Source: Candidatus Gastranaerophilales bacterium (GTDB lineage Bacteria; Cyanobacteriota; Vampirovibrionia; Gastranaerophilales; Gastranaerophilaceae). Taken from it: a stretch of 64,000 nt of DNA. A program made the translations under genes and the position numbers. Below, piece by piece: positions 52,919 to 60,448 of the stretch (positions within the stretch are counted from its first letter, which is position 1; the number at the start of each line of letters is the position of its first letter). The notes under the pieces were generated by a model that was not told the DNA's origin, ran no database searches, and saw only the letters and a program-made list of their open reading frames with translations. The stretch lies in the NCBI GenBank assembly GCA_028693235.1, contig JAQUVW010000004.1, forward strand, positions 248,001-312,000. The letters run 5' to 3'.

Positions 52919-53941
52919 TTACTTAAATGCAATTCCGACAATATCTCTGACTTTTTCCATAACAGACTCAGCCTCGCATCTTGCTTTTTTGTTACCTTCA
53001 TTCAGAATATCATAGACTTTGTCCATGTCATTTGCGTATTCAAGCCTTTTGGCTCTAATTGGAGCAAATTTTTCATTAATAACTTTTGCAAGTTGTCTTT
53101 TGCAATCGGCACAACCTCTTGAACCAGCAATACATTCATCGGCGACAACTTTTTGTAATTCTTCGTTACCGAAAATTGAATAATAGCTATACGCAACTTC
53201 GCACTTGTCAGGATGTCCGGGGTCGTCTTTTCTTGCTCTGCTTCTATCTGTAATTGCTCGCATAACTTTTTTTGCAGTAGTTTCTTCGTCATCAGAAATT
53301 TTTATATCATTATTAAATGATTTACCCATTTTTTGCCCATCGACGCCTTTTAGCAAAGGGATTTGCGTCAATTTTGGAGCAGGTTCGATAAAGAAATCCG
53401 TGTTGTATATATTATTAAATCTTCTTGCAATATCTCGAGAAATCTCAAGATGTGCCAACTGGTCGGTCCCAACAGGAACAACTGCAGCATTAAACGCCAA
53501 GATATCCGCTGTCATTAAAACAGGATACCCCAACAGCCCATAATTGACCTGCGGTATATTTTCTTTGTTAGCCCCATCTTTGCCTTTCAAAATTTTAACC
53601 ATATCCTTTAACGTCGGGTCACGTTCCACCCAATTATTAGGCGTAATCATACTCAAAAGGATATGAAGCTCAGCAATTTGAGGAATTTGAGATTGAAAAT
53701 ATATATTTGCACTATCAGGATTGATTCCGCACGCTAACCAATCAAGCACAACATCTAATCTGTCTTGCTTTAAAGCTTCTGTTTTATCATATTTTGTAGT
53801 CAAAGCATGCCAATCAGCCACACAATAAAAACAATTAAACTCGTCTTGCAATTTAACCCAATTAGTCAAAACCCCCATATAATGCCCTAAATGAAGTTTT
53901 CCCGTTGGTCGCATACCTGACATAAGTTTTTCTTTTTGCAT
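52919..53941 (-). CDS. trpS: Tryptophanyl-tRNA synthetase
   Basis: Class I synthetase that charges tRNA-Trp. The 340 residues are full length. It has SGMRPTGKLHLGHYMG (8-23, HIGH-type HLGH at 17-20), the tryptophan pocket region, and the KMSKS loop as KMGKS (204-208), a common TrpS variant. It stands alone. Confidence 0.96.
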   Translation of the reverse strand: MQKEKLMSGMRPTGKLHLGHYMGVLTNWVKLQDEFNCFYCVADWHALTTKYDKTEALKQDRLDVVLDWLACGINPDSANIYFQSQIPQIAELHILLSMITPNNWVERDPTLKDMVKILKGKDGANKENIPQVNYGLLGYPVLMTADILAFNAAVVPVGTDQLAHLEISRDIARRFNNIYNTDFFIEPAPKLTQIPLLKGVDGQKMGKSFNNDIKISDDEETTAKKVMRAITDRSRARKDDPGHPDKCEVAYSYYSIFGNEELQKVVADECIAGSRGCADCKRQLAKVINEKFAPIRAKRLEYANDMDKVYDILNEGNKKARCEAESVMEKVRDIVGIAFK

Positions 53942-54132
53942 TTTTAATTCCTTTGCTACATTTCTTACCTTGATTATACATAAAAAATACAGCTACTTTA
54001 ATACCAACTTCAATTTCCTAAATATAAATAGCTTCAAGTTCTAGTAATATATATCAATATTGGTTTTTTAGCCGAAATATGTTAATATTAATTAGTTTAG
54101 AGCATTAAAAGAAGTAGTTAAGGAGATAATAA

Positions 54133-55203
54133 ATGGATTTTATAGACAAAATAAAAGACATAGCAGAACGAGCAAAAAGTCTAGGCGATAAATTGCAAAC
54201 TGAAGAAGCAACAAAAAATGCTTTAATAATGCCATTTATAAGTGCATTAGAATATGATGTTTTTAATCCGATAGAAGTTGTTCCTGAATATACAGCTGAT
54301 GTGGGTGTGAAAAAAGGTGAAAAAGTCGATTATGCAATTATCAAAGATAATAAACCAATAATTCTAATCGAGTGTAAAAAAATAGAAGATGAAAAATTAG
54401 AAGCAAAAAAACATGCTACTCAATTATTTAGATATTTTACAGCAACTGATGCAAAGTTCATAATATTGACTAATGGAATAATTTACAAATTCTTTTCAGA
54501 TATTGAAGAAAATGGAAAACTTGATAATGAACCGTTTTTTACATTTAATTTGCTAAATTTTAAAGAAAAACAAATATCTCAATTGCAAGCATTTAGTAAG
54601 GGAAGTTTTGATATAGAAAAAGCATATGCTAATGCAAGTGACTTAAAATATATAACACAATTTGTAGACGTTTTATTTGAAGAATATAATAATCCAAACC
54701 AAGAATTTGTTAAATATTTAATCAATCGTTCTGGAATCTGCCAGGGCAGAATTACCCCACAAATAATAGAAAAACATACAAAAACCACAATCGAAGCATT
54801 CAATTCATTTATCTCAAAGATAATGAAAAATGTGCTAGATGGCAGTATTTCACTAAATACTGTAAAACAAAACGATAAAGAAGATAAAAAAAATGAAGTA
54901 ATTACAACAATTGATGAGCTTGAAGGATACGCTATTGTTAAAAGCATCTTAAAGGGAACGATTAATATAAAAAGGGTAACTTATAGAGATAATGCAAGCT
55001 ATTTTAATGTTCTTTTAGATGATAATATTAGAAAAACAATTTGCAGATTATACTTTAACAGAAGCCAAAAATACATTTCATTTGTCGATGATAATAAAGA
55101 ACAAAAAGAACCAATATCAAGTGTTGATGATATTTTTAATTTTGCTGATAGAATATGCGAACGAGCAAAATACATTGACACAACAATTCCTTTAAAAAAA
55201 TAA
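54133..55203 (+). CDS. Type I restriction HsdR N-terminal-like nuclease
   Basis: A 356-residue soluble protein with the HSDR_N-type PD-(D/E)xK core near the N-terminus: VDYAI (65-69) with D66, then IILIECKK (76-83) with E80 and K82. No helicase domain follows, so it is not a full HsdR. The C-terminal 200 residues are helical and unknown. Proteins of this shape are usually annotated as endonucleases or DNA-binding proteins of mobile regions. It has AGGAG 7 bases upstream and marks the left edge of the accessory region, just before the transposition module. Confidence 0.8.
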   Translation: MDFIDKIKDIAERAKSLGDKLQTEEATKNALIMPFISALEYDVFNPIEVVPEYTADVGVKKGEKVDYAIIKDNKPIILIECKKIEDEKLEAKKHATQLFRYFTATDAKFIILTNGIIYKFFSDIEENGKLDNEPFFTFNLLNFKEKQISQLQAFSKGSFDIEKAYANASDLKYITQFVDVLFEEYNNPNQEFVKYLINRSGICQGRITPQIIEKHTKTTIEAFNSFISKIMKNVLDGSISLNTVKQNDKEDKKNEVITTIDELEGYAIVKSILKGTINIKRVTYRDNASYFNVLLDDNIRKTICRLYFNRSQKYISFVDDNKEQKEPISSVDDIFNFADRICERAKYIDTTIPLKK

Positions 55204-55905
55204 CTCATCGCTTAAAAATTAAAGGACTCTATATATAGGAAATAGGCTATCAGGCAATCGCATAGAAATTTGTAGTTGAAAAATCAACAAAAATCTCCGA
55301 AAGTATAATTAACCGGACAGAATGCAAAACTAAGTAATTGAAAATATTAGGCGGTTATATAAACCGTGTGGGCGTTTGAGGCACTTCCCTCATTTGACGA
55401 ACCAATAAGGAATTGATGTCCGTTTTGTCCGCTTTTCGCCCCCTAAAAGTCCTGATTGCGGATGCCAATTTTGCCTGAACGTTCAAATATATCTAGCTTT
55501 CAGGCATGGACATTTTGAATTACCTACAATTACCTGAAAGCTTTAATTCCTTCAAAGTAGGAAGTGTGTAGAAATGCTTTTAAAATGCCCTTTTCTGCTT
55601 TTAAACGTGGAAATCTCTTCCCTCTGCTTCGATTACCTGAAGTGAGAATTCTCATTCTGTCTGTTATTTATATAATATTAGCTTTAAACCCTTAAGCAGG
55701 AAGTATTTATGCGAATTTTTAGCGATTTTTCCAAAATTAATCAAAGAATAAAAAATAATAGTGCTCAGGTAATCGAAATTTCAAAAATCAGGTAATTGAA
55801 ACACGACATATTTAAAAATATTTGAACAGGAACGAACACATTTCCCCCAAATCGGTTCCAATTTGAGAATGAACGATTTATCATTCACAACAAAGGAATC
55901 AAGAT
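55204..55905. other. Gene-free left flank of the transposition module with repeats
   Basis: 702 bases without a gene. It holds about seven copies of a TCAGGTAATYGAAA-like motif in both orientations (listed separately), an inverted pair AGCTTTCAGG (55495-55504) and CCTGAAAGCT (55533-55542), and a CGGTT-AACCG hairpin near 55351-55366. The 55350-55480 part is richer in GC than its surroundings. The terminal repeat of the element was not pinned down. TGTAGTTGAAAAATC at 55271 is one candidate for the outer end. Confidence 0.55.
55271..55801. repeat. Cluster of TCAGGTAATYGAAA-like sites, probable transposase binding sites
   Basis: Forward copies: 55765-55778 (TCAGGTAATCGAAA), 55788-55801 (TCAGGTAATTGAAA), and weaker ones at 55332-55343 (AAGTAATTGAAA) and 55271-55283 (TGTAGTTGAAAAA). 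Reverse copies: 55513-55525, 55527-55540 and 55628-55641 (TTCGATTACCTGAA). The last two forward copies are 23 bases apart and end about 100 bases before the transposase start. Arrays of such sites at element ends are typical of Mu-, Tn7- and Tn5090-type transposons. A role in controlling the operon is also possible. Confidence 0.65.
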
Positions 55906-57960
55906 ATGGCAAACATTAATAATATTAATACAGAAAGCACCTGGCTCGATGTTGAGACGGTAGCAAAATTAAAGAGCATAAGCAAAAGAGGAGTTCGGCT
56001 CTCTCTGAATCAGGATCGATACGAATATAAGGTAGAAAAAGTCCGAGGCGGAAAAACATATAAAATTAAACTCAGCTCCTTAGAAGAAGAATATCAGATT
56101 AAATATATAAAAGAATATTATGACGATTTAACATCCGTAAACGGAGAAATAATCGAATTACAAAATTTTAATATTAAACAGGAAAAACTGATATCAGAAA
56201 CCCAAAAACAAAGAGCACTTGCAAAATACGATATAGTGATGTGCTGGTTGGAATTCAGAAGAAGCTTTAAAAAGAATAAAATCGAAAACGCCTGTTCTGA
56301 TAAAAAATTTGTTGAACTATATAATACAGGAATTTTACACGAACATATTTTTAAAACCCTGGGACGAATATCATTCGGGTCATTATATAGATGGCGGTCA
56401 CTTATTAAATTTAATGATGATTGGACGGCATTAGTCGGCCAGTACAAATATTCTACAAGCAAGGAATACAATACATCCCTGAATGAAGAACAGGTCAAGA
56501 TATTTTTAAAAATACTTTTATCTCCAAATTCATTTTCCATAGGAAAATCTATAAGCCTGACAAAACATATATTATCAGAGCGTGGTTATGAAATTCTTCC
56601 CAAGGATGTAACTTTCAGAAGATATGCAGAATGGTTTAGAGATGCAAATTACGACAAATGGATACTTGCTAGAGAAGGTCAAAAAGCACTCAAAGATAAA
56701 GTTGAACCTTACATTGTGCGAAACGCAAGTCTTTTAAAAACAGGGCAGGTGCTAATCGCAGATGGTCACACCCTGAATTTTCAAGTAATCAATCCATTTA
56801 CAGGAAAACCTTGCCGAGCTACATTGCTCGGCTTTTTAGACTGGAAATCAGGAGGGCTTGTAGGTTATGACATTATGCTTGAAGAATGTACGCAAAATAT
56901 TGCATCAGCTCTTCGAAACGCAATATTGAACCTAGACCACGTTCCTGATTTTGTTTATCAGGATAATGGCAGAGCTTTCAAAAGCAAGTTTTTTAACGGC
57001 GACAAAAAGTTTGAAGAATTAGGTTTTACAGGCATTTATCAAAAATTAGGAATAAAACCTATTTACGCTGTTCCATATAACGCAAGGGCAAAGGTAATAG
57101 AAAGATTCTTCCTTGATTTTCAAGAAGGCTTTGAAAAACTTATGCCAAGTTACATCGGCACAAGCATCGAGAATAAACCCGCTTATATGAAAAGGAATGA
57201 AAAATTACACAGGGCACTGCACGAAAAGAACCACTTTATTCCGACTATTGAGCAGGCAATGGCGTTAATAAATGAATGGTTGAAGTATAAACACGCTCAA
57301 CCCTGCACCAATGTTGAGGGTAAAACAATCCAAGAAGTTATAAACGAAGTCGAGAAACAAGACATTAATGAAAGAGACCTTGATGACTTAATGTTGGCTC
57401 AAGAAGTAAAGCACATCGGCAGAAACGGCATCAGGTTCTTAAAAGCTGACTATTTTGATGAGGCACTTTACGGAATAAAAGGGCAATCAATTATAAAATA
57501 CAGCCTCTTTGATTTAAGCTCCATCAAAGTCTACTCGATAAAAGGCGAATTTATATGCAGAGCAAACAGAGTAACAGAAACCCATCCGCTCGCTTACCAT
57601 ATGGGAGATATTAAAGATATTGAAGACTACAAGCACAAGGTAGAACGGCAACAAAAGCTAAGAAGGAAAACTATAAAAGCCGTTAAAGAACATTTTAACC
57701 TGGACGAAATTGATTTGATTGAAAAAGAATTGGTTAATAAATTACTTGTCAAAGATAAACCAAGTCAGCCAAAGCCTCTTCCAAAAGAAGCAAAATTAAT
57801 TCCAAAAGTAAAAACATCAATTGTCGCTCGTCCAATATTTAAAACGAATTTTGAAAGATACGACTGGCATATGAAACACGGTTGCATCTCGCAGGACGAC
57901 AGAACTTGGCTTGCAAGCTACATAAAATCAGAAGAGTACAAAGAAATATATGAAATATAA
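55906..57960 (+). CDS. Mu/TnsB/TniA-type DDE transposase
   Basis: A 684-residue transposase. The N-terminus (10-70) is a MuA-like DNA-binding domain (STWLDVETVAKLKSISKRGVR), then a second helix-turn-helix region (110-250). The integrase core has the catalytic triad D286 (IADGH), D353 (YQDNGRAFKSK) and E399 (NARAKVIERFF). A Mu-type C-terminal beta-barrel and a charged tail follow. Length and layout fit TnsB/TniA/MuA transposases, which work with an AAA+ partner. That partner starts 10 bases downstream. It has AAAGGA upstream, and a cluster of repeated sites precedes it. Confidence 0.9.
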   Translation: MANINNINTESTWLDVETVAKLKSISKRGVRLSLNQDRYEYKVEKVRGGKTYKIKLSSLEEEYQIKYIKEYYDDLTSVNGEIIELQNFNIKQEKLISETQKQRALAKYDIVMCWLEFRRSFKKNKIENACSDKKFVELYNTGILHEHIFKTLGRISFGSLYRWRSLIKFNDDWTALVGQYKYSTSKEYNTSLNEEQVKIFLKILLSPNSFSIGKSISLTKHILSERGYEILPKDVTFRRYAEWFRDANYDKWILAREGQKALKDKVEPYIVRNASLLKTGQVLIADGHTLNFQVINPFTGKPCRATLLGFLDWKSGGLVGYDIMLEECTQNIASALRNAILNLDHVPDFVYQDNGRAFKSKFFNGDKKFEELGFTGIYQKLGIKPIYAVPYNARAKVIERFFLDFQEGFEKLMPSYIGTSIENKPAYMKRNEKLHRALHEKNHFIPTIEQAMALINEWLKYKHAQPCTNVEGKTIQEVINEVEKQDINERDLDDLMLAQEVKHIGRNGIRFLKADYFDEALYGIKGQSIIKYSLFDLSSIKVYSIKGEFICRANRVTETHPLAYHMGDIKDIEDYKHKVERQQKLRRKTIKAVKEHFNLDEIDLIEKELVNKLLVKDKPSQPKPLPKEAKLIPKVKTSIVARPIFKTNFERYDWHMKHGCISQDDRTWLASYIKSEEYKEIYEI

Positions 57961-57969
57961 GGAGGTAAT

Positions 57970-58695
57970 ATGAAAAAAGTTTTTGTTAAAACTAAGAACG
58001 TGAAAAACTTCATCACTATGATGAACAATCTTAAAAACAGAGCAGATGGAGTTCCTGGAATGGCTTTAGTTTATGGAGAACCAGGGTTGGGGAAAACTCA
58101 GGCGGTAGTTTGGTGGGCAGCACAAAATGATGCTGCATTTATTAGAAGCACCAACCTGATGTCAGGGAGATGGCTTCTTGAAGAAGTTGTAGAAGAACTT
58201 GGCGAGGTGCCGTATTACAGAAGTTCAGAACTATTCAAACAATGCATAAGGCAATTAAAAACCGAACCTCGAGTGATTATTGTTGATGAGATAGATTACC
58301 TCGCCGCCGATTCTCACGCAATTGAAACGCTAAGAGATATTCACGACAAGACCAATGTTCCAATAGTTCTTGTTGGAATGGGACAGGCTGATAAAAAACT
58401 TATGCGATATCGACACCTGTATGACAGAATTTCTGAAAAATTAAAATTTGAACCTTTTACTCAAAATGATATTAAAGGAATAGTCGACCAACTTTGTGAA
58501 GTTGAAACTACCGACTGTGCAATAAACTATATTTACAACCAAACAAACCGATTCCGACAGATAGTTAAGCTGATTAACAAGGCTGAAAATATTGCAAAAG
58601 CGAATGGCTTAAAAGGAATTGACGAAGTAACATTAAAGGAGTTTATCAATGACGATCCAATTGAAACTATTGAAACTTGCAAAAAATCTAAATAA
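57970..58695 (+). CDS. AAA+ ATPase, MuB/TnsC-type transposition regulator
   Basis: A 241-residue AAA+ protein: Walker A GEPGLGKT (36-43), Walker B IIVDEID (103-109) with E107, then sensor segments (IVLVGMGQ) and a helical lid. Small ATPases of this type bind target DNA and activate the DDE transposase. The short length is closer to MuB or TniB/IstB than to TnsC. The ribosome site (TAAGGAGG) is strong. Its last 47 bases overlap the start of the tyrosine recombinase gene in another frame, so the two are translationally coupled. Confidence 0.9.
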   Translation: MKKVFVKTKNVKNFITMMNNLKNRADGVPGMALVYGEPGLGKTQAVVWWAAQNDAAFIRSTNLMSGRWLLEEVVEELGEVPYYRSSELFKQCIRQLKTEPRVIIVDEIDYLAADSHAIETLRDIHDKTNVPIVLVGMGQADKKLMRYRHLYDRISEKLKFEPFTQNDIKGIVDQLCEVETTDCAINYIYNQTNRFRQIVKLINKAENIAKANGLKGIDEVTLKEFINDDPIETIETCKKSK

Positions 58696-60355
58696 ATTTT
58701 CGTTTGATGAATTACTAATAATCAGCGAAGAATCGGAAGAATCTGTTAAAGCGTTTATAAATGAAGCTGTTGAGAATAAAAACATAAAGCAGTTAGGCGA
58801 GGATGACTTTGTATTTATTTCATTGCCAAGACCTGAGCAAAATATCAAAAAGGAGTCACGATTGCTGAAGATTGGGGCTCGCACATTTAGACCCGAAAAA
58901 ATTGAAGATATCATTGATCCCAAAGTTCAAAAACGGGAATATGAAATTTTCAAGGCTGCAAAACCATACGCTCAAAATAAGGCTTTAAAGTATTTGCTGC
59001 TGTTTAAAGCTGCAAATGGTCGAACAGGACGAGAATTAAGTCATTTTATTGAGATTTGGAATATTAACTATCCAGACTACAAAACATCTAGGGTTAGTTA
59101 TTATCAAAAAAGAAACGACTATTTAAGAGATGGTATTAGCAGTCTATTGCCAAATTATGGTATTAACTCAACCAAATCAGTGATTCCTGATGATATTTAT
59201 TATAAATTTAGAGAACTATATTTATCGCCGAAAAAAATATCTGCATTTAAATGTATGAGCCTGCTTAAAAATATGTTTCCAGAAGAAGTTATTGATATGG
59301 GATCATCTTTCCCATCTTTGAAAACTTTTTTACGGCGAATAAATAAAGAATTCAAGAAATCAGAAATTGAATATTTCAGAAATATGTCTATTAAAATCCC
59401 TGATTTTATAAAAACTCAAGACCCTATAAACTCTAAGGAAACAGGAGTAAAATCCCCGATAATAAAAACTTTTAAAGAGGCGGGCAAGCATTTTTTGAAG
59501 TCAGATTATTGTAAAAACCTTAAGCCATCTACTTTGTTTTCATATAAAGGCTATGTCGAAAATCAGCTCACGCCATATTTTCACGAAACTCCTTTAACCG
59601 AAATAACAGAGGAGAAGGTCAATGAATTTAAGCACACTATGTTAAATGACGGCTTAAGCACCTCAACCGTGAATAAATATATTGATATATTGATAATCAT
59701 TGTGAACACTTATTCAGCAGGTGATAAACTTCCCGATTCAGTTAAATTTAATTATGAGAGAAATTATTATCAGGATATGCGAATTCTAGAAATTGATGAA
59801 GTTAAAAAATTGCTTCAGACTGCAAAAAAATATTATCCCGATTTTTATCCCTTACTTTTGACAGCAGTTTCAACTGGTATGTCTCGTGGAGAAATATTGG
59901 GTTTAACGTGGCAGGATATTCTGTGGGAAAATAAACAGATACAAGCAAGGAAAAGTCTTTATAAGGGTGCATTGGTAAAGCATAGGACTAGAAATTCAAT
60001 CAGAAATATTGATATCTCTGAGGATTTAATTGTTGTTTTGAAAGAATGGCAAAACGATTGCGTTAAGGGTGAAAAAGATTTTGTATTCCCTAATTCTGAA
60101 GGCGAAGCACAGGATCCTGATAATATGATTAAACGCAGGTTTATTCCAACTGTTAAAAAGTCCGCCGTTCCGCCGATTCGATTTATCGACTTGAGAGATA
60201 TTTATGCATCGCTGTTAATCAAGCAAAACTTGCCACTGATTTATATTCAAGAACAACTCGGTCATAGCTCGCCACAGGTGACAGCTGAAAGATATAAATT
60301 TTTGCTAGAGAAAAATCAGGTTAAAAACTTGAATATTTTAGATGGAGTTTTATAA
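58649..60355 (+). CDS. Tyrosine recombinase with long N-terminal DNA-binding region
   Basis: A 568-residue protein. Residues 1-90 are a small unknown domain. Residues 110-170 (LKYLLLFKAANGRTGRELSHFIEIWN, then YLRDGISSLLPNYG) resemble the HTH region of Mu/IS481-type transposases. Residues 275-355 form the SAM-like core-binding domain. Residues 375-565 are the catalytic domain with R413 (MSRGEILGL), candidate K435 or K444, R516, H539 (LGHSS) and Y549 (ERYK). The first histidine of the HxxR box is replaced by I513 (FIDLRD). It may resolve cointegrates or help integration for the element. It starts inside the ATPase gene behind AAAGGAG. Confidence 0.88.
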   Translation: MTIQLKLLKLAKNLNKFSFDELLIISEESEESVKAFINEAVENKNIKQLGEDDFVFISLPRPEQNIKKESRLLKIGARTFRPEKIEDIIDPKVQKREYEIFKAAKPYAQNKALKYLLLFKAANGRTGRELSHFIEIWNINYPDYKTSRVSYYQKRNDYLRDGISSLLPNYGINSTKSVIPDDIYYKFRELYLSPKKISAFKCMSLLKNMFPEEVIDMGSSFPSLKTFLRRINKEFKKSEIEYFRNMSIKIPDFIKTQDPINSKETGVKSPIIKTFKEAGKHFLKSDYCKNLKPSTLFSYKGYVENQLTPYFHETPLTEITEEKVNEFKHTMLNDGLSTSTVNKYIDILIIIVNTYSAGDKLPDSVKFNYERNYYQDMRILEIDEVKKLLQTAKKYYPDFYPLLLTAVSTGMSRGEILGLTWQDILWENKQIQARKSLYKGALVKHRTRNSIRNIDISEDLIVVLKEWQNDCVKGEKDFVFPNSEGEAQDPDNMIKRRFIPTVKKSAVPPIRFIDLRDIYASLLIKQNLPLIYIQEQLGHSSPQVTAERYKFLLEKNQVKNLNILDGVL

Positions 60356-60448
60356 AAACTATTTATATTTAATTACTTATTTGGCTAAGTTTATTGTAAT
60401 ATTGTCATATAATGTCTCAATTTTCCTAAGTAATTAAGGGTGTAGTGG

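Noticed and set aside
55906-60355. CRISPR-associated transposon (CAST)
   Set aside because: There is no Cas12k, Cascade or CRISPR array and no TniQ in the window. The third gene is a tyrosine recombinase.
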